Origin: an uncultured Oscillospiraceae bacterium
GTDB lineage: Bacteria; Bacillota; Clostridia; Oscillospirales; Oscillospiraceae
Assembly (NCBI GenBank): GCA_934636305.1
Contig: CAKUAM010000009.1
Coordinates: forward strand, 1 to 43,306
Length of the DNA stretch: 43,306 nucleotides
Direction: 5' to 3'
The notes beneath the pieces were generated by a model, which did no database searches, had not been told where the DNA came from, and saw only the letters and a program-made list of their open reading frames with translations. The position numbers were made by a program, and so were the translations under genes. Positions 7,290 to 15,185 of the stretch are shown here, piece by piece (position 1 is the first letter of the stretch; the number at the start of each line of letters is the position of its first letter).

Positions 7290-8552
7290 ATGAAAAAGAC
7301 CATTGCACTGCTGCTCGCAGTCATCATGCTGCTGAGCCTGCTTGCTGCATGCAGCAGCAAGACCGAAACCCCGGCTGAGGAGCCGGCAGAAACGACCCAG
7401 ACCCCGGCAGAACCGGAACAGACCGAAACACCGGAAGAACCGGCCGCAGAAGAAGAAACCCCGTCCCAGGAAGAACTTGATCAGGCTGCAGCAGACAACG
7501 TTGCCGCGCTGATTGACGCCATCTATGTGCAGGAGCGCAACGATAACACGGACGCACAGTGCGAAGAAGCGAAGGCTGCATGGGACGCTCTGACCGATGA
7601 GCAGAAGGAGCTTGTGGAAGGCGAGGAAGCCAGCCCGGACTACTTTGGCCTTGACACCGGCGACGCCTCCAAGGACGATCCCCGCAACCAGGACGAGATC
7701 GGCGACAATGAGCTTCTGGTCGTGTCCTTCGGCACCTCCTACAATGACAGCCGTGTTGCTGACATCAAGGGTATCGAGGATGCGCTGCAGGCAGCATATC
7801 CCGATTGGTCCGTCCGCCGTGCCTTCACTGCACAGATCATCATCAACCATGTGCAGGCCCGCGACGGCGAAAAGATCGACAACATGACGCAGGCACTTGA
7901 CCGCGCAGTTGCCAACGGCGTCAAGAACCTTGTCGTCCAGCCGACGCACCTGATGCACGGCGCAGAGTATGACGAGATGTGCGAAGTCATTGACGAATAC
8001 CGCGACCAGTTTGAGTCCGTCGCCATCGCAGAGCCGATGCTCGGCGAGGTCGGCAGCGACGCTACCGTCATCAACGCAGACAAGGAAGCCGTTGCAAAGG
8101 CAATCACTGCCGCTGCTGTTGCAGATGCAGGCTTTGCAAGCGTTGACGAGGCAAAAGAGGCCGGCACCGCTTTCGTATTCATGGGCCATGGCACCGCGCA
8201 TGTCGCCAAGGTGACCTACAGCCAGATGCAGGCCCAGATGCAGCAGCTCGGTTATGAGAACGTCTTTATCGGCACCGTTGAGGGCGAGCCGGAGGAGACG
8301 GCTGCAGAGGCCGTGATTGAGACTGTCAAGGCTGCTGGCTATACCAACGTCGTGCTTCGCCCGCTGATGGTTGTTGCCGGCGACCACGCCAACAACGACA
8401 TGGCAGGTGCTGACGATGATTCCTGGAAGACCATGTTTGAGGCTGCCGGCTTCACAGTCGACTGCCAGATCGCAGGTCTCGGCGAGATTGCTGACGTGCA
8501 GGCACTCTATGTTGCCCACACGAAGGCAGCTATCGACGCACTGAACGCATAA
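7290..8552 (+). CDS. cbiK: Sirohydrochlorin cobaltochelatase, predicted surface lipoprotein
   Basis: A 420-residue protein expected to insert Co2+ into sirohydrochlorin. It has a lipoprotein signal with LLAAC (Cys21), an acidic Pro/Glu/Thr linker (22-60), a helical segment (71-111) and a complete CbiK domain from about residue 140. Conserved features include VVSFGTS, QPTH with catalytic His220, FMGHG with His300, and LMVVAGDHANNDM. Salmonella CbiK is cytoplasmic and about 260 residues, so the extra 140 residues place this enzyme outside the membrane, reminiscent of the periplasmic CbiKP of Desulfovibrio. AAGAGG precedes the start. It is the first gene of the B12-riboswitch operon. An outside chelatase implies that its product must be re-imported, which fits the ABC transporter that follows. 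Confidence 0.92.
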   Translation: MKKTIALLLAVIMLLSLLAACSSKTETPAEEPAETTQTPAEPEQTETPEEPAAEEETPSQEELDQAAADNVAALIDAIYVQERNDNTDAQCEEAKAAWDALTDEQKELVEGEEASPDYFGLDTGDASKDDPRNQDEIGDNELLVVSFGTSYNDSRVADIKGIEDALQAAYPDWSVRRAFTAQIIINHVQARDGEKIDNMTQALDRAVANGVKNLVVQPTHLMHGAEYDEMCEVIDEYRDQFESVAIAEPMLGEVGSDATVINADKEAVAKAITAAAVADAGFASVDEAKEAGTAFVFMGHGTAHVAKVTYSQMQAQMQQLGYENVFIGTVEGEPEETAAEAVIETVKAAGYTNVVLRPLMVVAGDHANNDMAGADDDSWKTMFEAAGFTVDCQIAGLGEIADVQALYVAHTKAAIDALNA

Positions 8553-8623
8553 GAAAAAACGCATGCAGGCTCCGGGGCGGAAAATGCCGTCCCGGAGCAC
8601 ACTGCGCTCTATGGAGGATTACT

Positions 8624-9541
8624 ATGAAGAAGCTGATTGCATTGATTCTGGCAGCAGTGCTGCTTCTGGCGCTGCTGGCCGGCTGCGCACAGAAAAATGA
8701 CACGCAGCCGCAGGAACCGGCAGCGCAGGAGCAAGTGCCGGCTGAGGAGCCGGAGCAGGCCGAGCAGCCGGAAGAAGAAAAAGAGGAAGAACAGCCGCAG
8801 GAGCCGGCTGCCCCCGCGCTGGCTGACGGCGTTTACACTGCAGAGTTCCATACCGACAGCAGCATGTTCCATGTGAACGAGGCCTGCGATGGCCGGGGCA
8901 CTCTGACTGTAAAGAATGGCGGGATGACGATCCACGTCAGCCTTGCCTCCACCAGCATCGTGAATCTGTTCCCGGGACTGAGCGAGGATGCGCAGAAGGA
9001 CGGCGCGCAGCTGCTGCAGCCCACAACAGACACCGTCACCTACTCGGACGGCCTGAGCGACGAGGTCTATGGCTTTGATATCCCCGTCCCCGCGCTCGAT
9101 ACGGAATTTGACGTTGCGCTGATCGGTAAAAAGGGCGTCTGGTATGACCACAAGGTCTCTGTGACGGATCCCCAGCCGTTGGAGGAATCGGGCAAGACCG
9201 CGGCAGAGCTTGGCCTGGCAGACGGAAGGTATACGGTCGAGGTCGGCTTTGCCGGCGGCTCCGGTAAGGCCCATGTGCTGACGCCCTGCACCGTGACGGT
9301 TCAGGACGGTGCCGTCACAGCGACCATTGTCTGGAGCAGCAGCAAGTATGACTATATGCTTGTAGACGGGGAACGCTACGACGTTCTGTCCACAGAAAAT
9401 GGCTCCACGTTCGAGATCCCGGTTGCAGCCTTTGACACAGAGCTTACCGTGATCGGCGATACCACAGCCATGAGCACGCCGCATGAGATTGAATATACCC
9501 TCACGTTTGATTCCGGCAGCCTGACTGCCGTTACAGAATGA
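8624..9541 (+). CDS. Surface lipoprotein with two NEAT-like beta domains
   Basis: A 305-residue lipoprotein: signal with LLAGC (Cys21), an acidic Pro/Glu linker (22-66), then two related domains at about 68-180 and 199-296. Each begins DGVYT or DGRYT, has a V-x-DG/NG turn (VKNGG, VQDGA) and ends with a long beta strand. The layout resembles NEAT domains, which bind haem at Gram-positive surfaces, but the resemblance is by eye only. Domain 1 carries SSMFHVNEAC. Domain 2 contains YDYMLVDGERY and GDTTAMSTPHEIEY. GGAGG precedes the start, and the stop overlaps the next gene by four bases. Its place between cbiK and the importer suggests it binds a cobalt tetrapyrrole or corrinoid. Function is not proven. 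Confidence 0.75.
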   Translation: MKKLIALILAAVLLLALLAGCAQKNDTQPQEPAAQEQVPAEEPEQAEQPEEEKEEEQPQEPAAPALADGVYTAEFHTDSSMFHVNEACDGRGTLTVKNGGMTIHVSLASTSIVNLFPGLSEDAQKDGAQLLQPTTDTVTYSDGLSDEVYGFDIPVPALDTEFDVALIGKKGVWYDHKVSVTDPQPLEESGKTAAELGLADGRYTVEVGFAGGSGKAHVLTPCTVTVQDGAVTATIVWSSSKYDYMLVDGERYDVLSTENGSTFEIPVAAFDTELTVIGDTTAMSTPHEIEYTLTFDSGSLTAVTE

Positions 9542-10704
9542 AGAAGCTTTGCCTGACGCTGCTTGCGGCGCTGCTGCTGACGCTTGCCGCCTGCGCGCCG
9601 GCCAAGACAGCGGAGTCTGCCGCGCCAGCCCCTACGGAAACGGAGCCGGCGCAGACCTGCAGCTGGGAGGACCTGACGTTCGACCGGCTGCTGCCGCTCT
9701 CCCATGCCGAGCAATTCTCGGTGGCCTACACTGCGGACGGCTACACGCTTGTGACCATCGGCGAGGATCAGCGGCTGTTGGTTGTGGCGGAGGATGCCCC
9801 TGTCCCTGATGGTGTGCCGGCAGACATAACCATTCTGCAGCGGCCGCTGGATCATATCTATCTTGTGGCAACGGCGGCAATGGATCATTTCCGCGCGCTC
9901 GGCGCTGTGGACTGCATTGCGCTCAGCGGCCAGAAGGAATCCGACTGGTATATCGATGAGGCCAAAGCGGCCATGCAGGCCGGGAACATGGTCTATGCTG
10001 GCAAGTATTCCGCGCCGGACTATGAGACGATTCTGGAACATGGCTGCGATCTGGCGATTGAGAACACAATGATCTATCACACGCCGGATGTGATTGAGCA
10101 GCTGCAGAGTCTTGGGATCCCGGTGCTCGTCGAGCGCTCAAGCTATGAGAGTGATCCGCTCGGACGTATAGAGTGGCTGAAGTTGTATGCAGCGCTGCTG
10201 GGCCGGGAGGATGCAGCCTGTTCCTATTACGACGCGCTGCTTGCGCAGCTTGATCCCATTTTAGAGCAGGAGCCGACCGGGAAAACCGTTTCCTTTTTCT
10301 ATGTCACGACAAGCGGTGCGGTCAACGTCCGCAAGTCCGGGGATTATATTGCCAAGTCGATCCGGCTCGCAGGCGGCGAATACGTGGCCGTCGACGAGAG
10401 CGGAGAAGAAAACGCACTTTCGACCATGACCGTCCAGATGGAGTCGTTTTATGACGCTGCGCGGGAGGCCGATGTGCTGATTTATAACAGCACCATTGAC
10501 GGCGAAATCGGCTCCATTGCAGAGCTGCTGGCCAAAAGCCCGCTGCTGGCAGATTTCAAGGCAGTGCAGAGCGGCGACGTCTGGTGTATATCCAAAAACT
10601 TTTATCAGGAATCTCTGGCGCTCGGGGATCTGATCCTCGATCTCCACACGGTACTGACCGGTGCGGACAGTACCAGACTGCGGTTCCTGCAAAAACTATC
10701 ATAA
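9538..10704 (+). CDS. ABC-importer substrate-binding lipoprotein (BtuF/FepB-like)
   Basis: A 388-residue lipoprotein with signal MKKLCLTLLAALLL and lipobox LAAC (Cys19). It contains a class-III (Peripla_BP_2) binding fold: an N-terminal lobe to about residue 190, a long linking helix (VIEQLQSLGIPVLVERS) and a C-terminal lobe. Such proteins bind siderophores, haem or corrinoids. The ATG overlaps the previous stop (ATGA), indicating translational coupling, and the permease and ATPase genes follow directly. In this operon the likely ligand is a corrinoid, a cobalt-tetrapyrrole or chelated cobalt. No ligand residues can be assigned. Confidence 0.88.
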   Translation: MKKLCLTLLAALLLTLAACAPAKTAESAAPAPTETEPAQTCSWEDLTFDRLLPLSHAEQFSVAYTADGYTLVTIGEDQRLLVVAEDAPVPDGVPADITILQRPLDHIYLVATAAMDHFRALGAVDCIALSGQKESDWYIDEAKAAMQAGNMVYAGKYSAPDYETILEHGCDLAIENTMIYHTPDVIEQLQSLGIPVLVERSSYESDPLGRIEWLKLYAALLGREDAACSYYDALLAQLDPILEQEPTGKTVSFFYVTTSGAVNVRKSGDYIAKSIRLAGGEYVAVDESGEENALSTMTVQMESFYDAAREADVLIYNSTIDGEIGSIAELLAKSPLLADFKAVQSGDVWCISKNFYQESLALGDLILDLHTVLTGADSTRLRFLQKLS

Positions 10705-10716
10705 TGGAGGAGCAGT

Positions 10717-11727
10717 ATGGAAAGGACCCGAGCATTGCGTACATGGGGCGGTTTTCTGCTGCTCCTTCTTTTGCTTGCTGTTTTTTTGATCTGGAATATT
10801 TTCGCGGGCAGCGTCAGGCTCTCCGCGTCTGATATCTGGGCAATTCTCCGCGGCGGCGGAGAGCTCACGCAGCGCCGCATTCTGCTGCAGATCCGGCTGC
10901 CGCGCATGCTGGCGGCGCTGATTCTCGGTGGGGTGCTGTCTGTGTCGGGCTATTTGCTGCAGACCTTCTTCCACAACCCGATTGCGGGGCCGTTTGTGCT
11001 GGGCATTTCGTCAGGCGCAAAGCTGACGGTCTCCATCACCATGATTCTGCTGCTGGGCTGGGGCATGGCGGCGACATCCGCGTCGCTGATTCTCGCGGCG
11101 TTTGTCGGAGCCATGCTGTCCATGGGTTTTGTGCTGCTTATCTCGCAGAAGGTTCGGCGGATGAGCCTGCTTGTCGTATGCGGCGTGATGATCGGCTATA
11201 TCTGCTCGGCACTGACGGATTTTATCGTCACGTTTGCCGACGATTCAAACATTGTGAATCTGCATAACTGGTCCATGGGCTCGTTTTCCGGCATGAGCTG
11301 GGAGAACGTCAGAACCATGGCGTGCGTGTGCGGGGCGGCGCTCGTTCTCACATTTTTGCTGTCCAAGCCCATCCGCGCCTATCAGCTGGGCGAGGTCTAC
11401 GCGCAGAATATGGGCGTGCCGCTCAAACGCTTTCGCGCTGCGTTGATTTTATTATCGAGCGTTCTGTCCGCCTGCGTGACAGCGTTTGCCGGCCCCATTT
11501 CCTTCGTTGGCATTGCGGTGCCGCATCTGATGAAATCGCTGTTCAAATCGGCAGAGCCGCTTCTGATGATCCCTGCGTGTTTTCTTGGCGGCGGGGTATT
11601 CTGCCTGCTGTGCGACCTGATTGCGCGCACAGCCTTCGCCCCGACAGAAGTCAGCATCAGCTCTGTCACGGCAGTATTCGGCGCGCCGGTCGTCATTTAT
11701 ATGATGATCCGCAGAAAGGCGGGGTGA
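10717..11727 (+). CDS. ABC-importer permease, FecCD/BtuC family
   Basis: A 336-residue polytopic membrane protein with about ten hydrophobic segments. Family hallmarks are LPRMLAALILGG followed by HNPIAGPFVLGISSGA near residues 65-100, and GPISFVGIAVPHL near the C-terminus. Length is normal. TGGAGGAG precedes the start. It lies 12 bases after the binding-protein gene and 2 bases before the ATPase gene. It should dimerise and pair with the neighbouring binding protein and ATPase to take up a chelated metal or corrinoid. Confidence 0.92.
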   Translation: MERTRALRTWGGFLLLLLLLAVFLIWNIFAGSVRLSASDIWAILRGGGELTQRRILLQIRLPRMLAALILGGVLSVSGYLLQTFFHNPIAGPFVLGISSGAKLTVSITMILLLGWGMAATSASLILAAFVGAMLSMGFVLLISQKVRRMSLLVVCGVMIGYICSALTDFIVTFADDSNIVNLHNWSMGSFSGMSWENVRTMACVCGAALVLTFLLSKPIRAYQLGEVYAQNMGVPLKRFRAALILLSSVLSACVTAFAGPISFVGIAVPHLMKSLFKSAEPLLMIPACFLGGGVFCLLCDLIARTAFAPTEVSISSVTAVFGAPVVIYMMIRRKAG

Positions 11728-11729
11728 GC

Positions 11730-12500
11730 ATGGACGCGTATCTGAAAAGCCAGTCGCTCAGCGTCGGCTATGACGGGAAGGCGCTCATCCGCGAGGTCGC
11801 CCTCTCGGTACAGCGTGGGAAAATCGTAACGCTCATCGGGCCAAACGGCTCCGGCAAATCGACAATCCTCAAAACCATCGTCGGTCAGCTGCCTGCGATT
11901 GGCGGCAGCGTGTTTCTCGATGGGACGGACATGTCCGCGCGCAGCCGCAACGAGATTGCGCGCCGGATGGCCATCTTGATGACCGCGCGCATGGAGCCGG
12001 AGCTCATGACCTGCCGGGACGTGGTAAGCTCGGGCAGGTATCCATATACCGGCAGACTCGGTGTCCTGCGCCCGGAGGACAAGGAAATCGTGGCGCAGAG
12101 CCTGCAGCAGGTGGACGCAGAGTCCTTTGCGGACCGGCCGTTCCAGTCCGTCAGTGACGGGCAGCGGCAGCGGATCCTGCTGGCGCGCGCGCTGTGCCAG
12201 CAACCGGAGATCATTGTGCTCGACGAGCCGACGAGCTATCTTGACATCCGGTACAAGCTGGAGCTTCTGAGCATTCTGCGGCGCATGGTGCGGGAGAAAA
12301 ATCTTGCCGTGCTCATGTCCCTGCATGAGCTGGATCTGGCGGAGCGCATCTCAGACACCGTTGTCTGCGTCGCAGGCGACCGGATCGACCGCGTCGGCCC
12401 GCCAGAGGAAATCTTTACGCGCGCGTATATTGCGGAGCTTTATCATATGCAGCCGGGGAAATATGACCCGTGCTTCGATTCACTGGAATTTGTGCCGTGA
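11730..12500 (+). CDS. ABC-importer ATPase, FepC/BtuD-like
   Basis: A 256-residue cytoplasmic ATPase. Motifs: Walker A GPNGSGKST, signature VSDGQRQR (a known SDGQ variant of LSGGQ), Walker B IIVLDEPTSYLD and the switch His in MSLHELD. The frame is open back to 11322, but the start at 11730 is chosen because it lies 2 bases after the permease stop, follows GGCGGGGTG, and gives the usual MDAYLKSQSLSVGY N-terminus. It completes the importer encoded just upstream. Confidence 0.92.
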   Translation: MDAYLKSQSLSVGYDGKALIREVALSVQRGKIVTLIGPNGSGKSTILKTIVGQLPAIGGSVFLDGTDMSARSRNEIARRMAILMTARMEPELMTCRDVVSSGRYPYTGRLGVLRPEDKEIVAQSLQQVDAESFADRPFQSVSDGQRQRILLARALCQQPEIIVLDEPTSYLDIRYKLELLSILRRMVREKNLAVLMSLHELDLAERISDTVVCVAGDRIDRVGPPEEIFTRAYIAELYHMQPGKYDPCFDSLEFVP

Positions 12501-12509
12501 GAGGGAATT

Positions 12510-13199
12510 ATGAATCAGGAAACCGGAATTTTTTATGCAGTCGGCGTCGGGCCGGGTGACCCGGAGCTGCTGACACGGAAGGCATGCGCCATATTGGAGC
12601 GTTGCAGCGTCCTTGCGGCGCCGCAGACGCCGTCCGGGCAGATGCTCGCACTGGAAATTGCGCGCGGTGCGGTGGATCTGGAGGGCAAGACCATTCTGCC
12701 GCTTTCTTTCTCCATGGCGCGCGATCCGGCCATCCGCGAACAGGGCTACCGCGCCGCGGCGGACGGCATCGAGGCTGCGCTGCGCGCGGGCCTGGATGTG
12801 GCGATGGTCAATCTTGGCGACGTGTCCATCTATGCAACGGCGTATTATGTACTGGAGCATATCCGCCGGGACGGCTTTGAGACGGTTATGGTGCCGGGAA
12901 TCACAAGCTTCAGCGCCGTGGCGGCAAGACTCGGCTGCAGCCTGACAGAGCCGGATCAGCCTGTGCACATTGTGCCGGGCGGAGCGGATCTGGATGCAGC
13001 GCTGCAGCAGCCCGGCACAAAGATCCTGATGAAATCCGGCAGCGCCGCAGGCGAAGCCATACAGGCGCTGGAGCGCTGCGGCCTTCTGGCGCGTGCGGCG
13101 CTTGTGGCCGACTGCGGTCTGCCAACAGAGCAGGTATTTTATGATCTGCGCGCACTGCCGCAGACACTGAGTTACTTTGCAACAATTGTTGTACACTGA
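12510..13199 (+). CDS. cbiL: Cobalt-precorrin-2 C20-methyltransferase
   Basis: A 229-residue SAM-dependent methyltransferase of the tetrapyrrole family. The N-terminal YAVGVGPGDPELLT motif is the SAM-binding loop. NLGDVSIYATAYYV and MVPGITSFSAVAARLG match CbiL/CobI specifically. It methylates C20 of cobalt-factor II / cobalt-precorrin-2, the first methylation after cobalt insertion. It is separated by 9 bases from the ATPase and cbiA genes on either side, within the same operon. Confidence 0.92.
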   Translation: MNQETGIFYAVGVGPGDPELLTRKACAILERCSVLAAPQTPSGQMLALEIARGAVDLEGKTILPLSFSMARDPAIREQGYRAAADGIEAALRAGLDVAMVNLGDVSIYATAYYVLEHIRRDGFETVMVPGITSFSAVAARLGCSLTEPDQPVHIVPGGADLDAALQQPGTKILMKSGSAAGEAIQALERCGLLARAALVADCGLPTEQVFYDLRALPQTLSYFATIVVH

Positions 13200-13208
13200 G
13201 GGAACAAG

Positions 13209-14588
13209 ATGCACAAACATGTACCACGGCTGATCCTCGCCGGAACAAACAGCGGCTGCGGCAAGACGACGGTAACATGCGCCGTTTTGCAGGCGCTTGT
13301 CAACCGCAGACTGCAGGTCGCCGCGGCAAAGTGCGGGCCGGATTATATTGACCCCATGTTCCACAGCCGCATCATCGGCGCAAAAAGCTCCAATCTCGAT
13401 CCATTTTTCTTTGATGGGAATCTGCTGCAGTATCTGCTGGCCCAAAACAGCAGCGGCTGCCGCGTGACCGTGATTGAGGGCGTCATGGGCTATTATGACG
13501 GTCTTGGCATGACGACAACGCGCGCGAGCACCTATGAGGTCGCGCAGAAAACGAACAGCCCCGTTGTGCTCGTGGTCAACGCGCGCGGCGCGGCTCTGTC
13601 CGTACTGGCAGCCATACAGGGCTTTCTGCAGTTCCAGCCGGAAAACCAGATCCGCGGGATAATTCTGAACGGCTGCACCGCCATGAGCTATGCACCGCTG
13701 GCAAAAGAGCTGGAGCTGCGGTTCGGCATCCGGGCCTGCGGCTATCTGCCAAAGCTTCCGGACTGCACGCTGGAAAGCCGCCATCTTGGCCTTGTCACAG
13801 CGGCGGAGGTCGCAGGACTGCGTGAAAAGCTGCAGCAGCTTGCAGCCGCGGCGGAAAAATCCATTGATTTTGACACGCTGCTGGCACTCGCGGATGCAGC
13901 GCCGCCGCTTGACTTTACGCCGCCTCCCCTGCCGGAGCCGGGAGAGCCGGTGCGCATCGGCGTTGCACGCGACAAGGCATTCTGCTTTTACTATGAGGAC
14001 AGCCTTTCCCTTCTCGAGCAGCTCGGCGCCGAGCTGGTGCCGTTTCGGCCGCTGGAGGATGCAGCTCTGCCGGAGAATCTGCAGGGGCTCTATCTTGGCG
14101 GCGGCTACCCGGAGCTGTATGCCGGGGCGCTGTCTGCAAACAAGCCCATGCGGCAGAGCGTCAGATGCGCCGTCACGGCAGGGCTGCCCTGTATTGCAGA
14201 GTGCGGCGGGTTTATGTATCTGACCGATGCAATTGCAGATGCGCCGATGGCCGGCTGTCTGCCGGGAGGGTGCTTCGATACGGGACATCTGCGCCGCTTT
14301 GGCTATGTAACGCTCACCGCGCAGCGGGACAATCTTCTCTGCGCCAGGGGCGGCAGCATCCCGGCCCACGAGTTCCACCACTGGGATGCCGAGCAGCCCG
14401 GCGACGCCTTCACTGCGCAAAAGCCATCCGGCAAAAGCTGGCCGTGCGTGCACGCCGGCCCGACGCTCTATGCCGGATTCCCACATTTTCATTTTTACGC
14501 AAATCCATCCTTTGCGATCCGTTTTCTGGACGCATGCAGAAGGGAGAAACAGCGCCATGCAGGAACAGATGAAGCCCATGGATATTGA
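13209..14588 (+). CDS. cbiA: Cobyrinate a,c-diamide synthase
   Basis: A 459-residue glutamine-dependent amidase that uses ATP to amidate the a and c side chains of cobyrinate. The N-terminal AGTNSGCGKTT (residues 11-21) is the P-loop, followed by KCGPDYIDPMFH and GVMGYYDG. The C-terminal glutaminase domain has LYLGGGYPELY and the nucleophile Cys332 in IAECGGFMY, with AHEFHHWD providing the His. Length is typical. It overlaps cbiC by 32 bases. Confidence 0.95.
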   Translation: MHKHVPRLILAGTNSGCGKTTVTCAVLQALVNRRLQVAAAKCGPDYIDPMFHSRIIGAKSSNLDPFFFDGNLLQYLLAQNSSGCRVTVIEGVMGYYDGLGMTTTRASTYEVAQKTNSPVVLVVNARGAALSVLAAIQGFLQFQPENQIRGIILNGCTAMSYAPLAKELELRFGIRACGYLPKLPDCTLESRHLGLVTAAEVAGLREKLQQLAAAAEKSIDFDTLLALADAAPPLDFTPPPLPEPGEPVRIGVARDKAFCFYYEDSLSLLEQLGAELVPFRPLEDAALPENLQGLYLGGGYPELYAGALSANKPMRQSVRCAVTAGLPCIAECGGFMYLTDAIADAPMAGCLPGGCFDTGHLRRFGYVTLTAQRDNLLCARGGSIPAHEFHHWDAEQPGDAFTAQKPSGKSWPCVHAGPTLYAGFPHFHFYANPSFAIRFLDACRREKQRHAGTDEAHGY

Positions 14589-15183
14589 AAAGCGCAGCTT
14601 CGAGATCATTACCGAGCTGCTGGCAGGCCGCACGCTCGATCCGGAAAATGAGCTTGTCATCAAGCGTGCGATCCACACGACGGCAGACTTTGATTACGCA
14701 GATAATCTTGTATTTTCAGAGCATGCCGTACAGAAGGGCATCGACGCGCTGCGCGCAGGCTGCGATATCGTGACCGACACGCAAATGGCAAGGGCCGGCA
14801 TCAACAAGACAATTCTCACCTCACTTGGCGGTGCGGTGCACTGCTTTATGTCGGATGCGGACGTTGCCGAAACGGCAAAGGCCCGCGGGGTAACGCGGGC
14901 GCTTGTCTCCATGGAGAAGGCGGCAACGCTGGAGAAACCGTGCATCTTTGCAATCGGCAACGCACCGACGGCGCTTTTTTCTCTGCAGGCGCTGATGGAG
15001 GCAGGCAGGCTGCAGCCGGCGCTCATCATTGGCGTTCCGGTCGGATTTGTAAACGTGGTAGAGAGCAAGGAGCGAATCATCGCGTCAGCCCTCGCGCCGT
15101 ATATCGTGGCGCGCGGCCGCAAGGGCGGCAGCAACGTAGCCGCGGCCATCTGCAACGCCATGCTCTATCAGATCAAGCGGTAA
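14557..15183 (+). CDS. cbiC: Cobalt-precorrin-8 methylmutase
   Basis: A 208-residue enzyme that moves the C11 methyl group to C12, forming cobyrinate. IHTTADFDYADNL carries the conserved catalytic His. DIVTDTQMARAGI, AIGNAPTALF and GVPVGFVNVVESK are family motifs. The start at 14557 is chosen because AGGGAG (14541-14546) lies 10 bases upstream and the N-terminus then has normal length, although the frame is open further 5'. It overlaps the end of cbiA by 32 bases, and cbiD begins 2 bases later. Confidence 0.94.
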   Translation: MQEQMKPMDIEKRSFEIITELLAGRTLDPENELVIKRAIHTTADFDYADNLVFSEHAVQKGIDALRAGCDIVTDTQMARAGINKTILTSLGGAVHCFMSDADVAETAKARGVTRALVSMEKAATLEKPCIFAIGNAPTALFSLQALMEAGRLQPALIIGVPVGFVNVVESKERIIASALAPYIVARGRKGGSNVAAAICNAMLYQIKR

Positions 15184-15185
15184 CT

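Noticed and set aside
6977..7378. Open frame across the cobalamin riboswitch
   Set aside because: It covers the aptamer and the terminator and overlaps the start of cbiK in another frame.
11322..11729. Upstream extension of the ABC ATPase gene
   Set aside because: It overlaps the permease gene out of frame; the start at 11730 gives the normal ATPase N-terminus.
12480..14678. Long antisense open frame (732 codons) opposite cbiL and cbiA
   Set aside because: It lies wholly antisense to two well-recognised genes, has no ribosome site or family motif, and is rich in Cys, Arg and Gln as expected for a GC-rich shadow frame.
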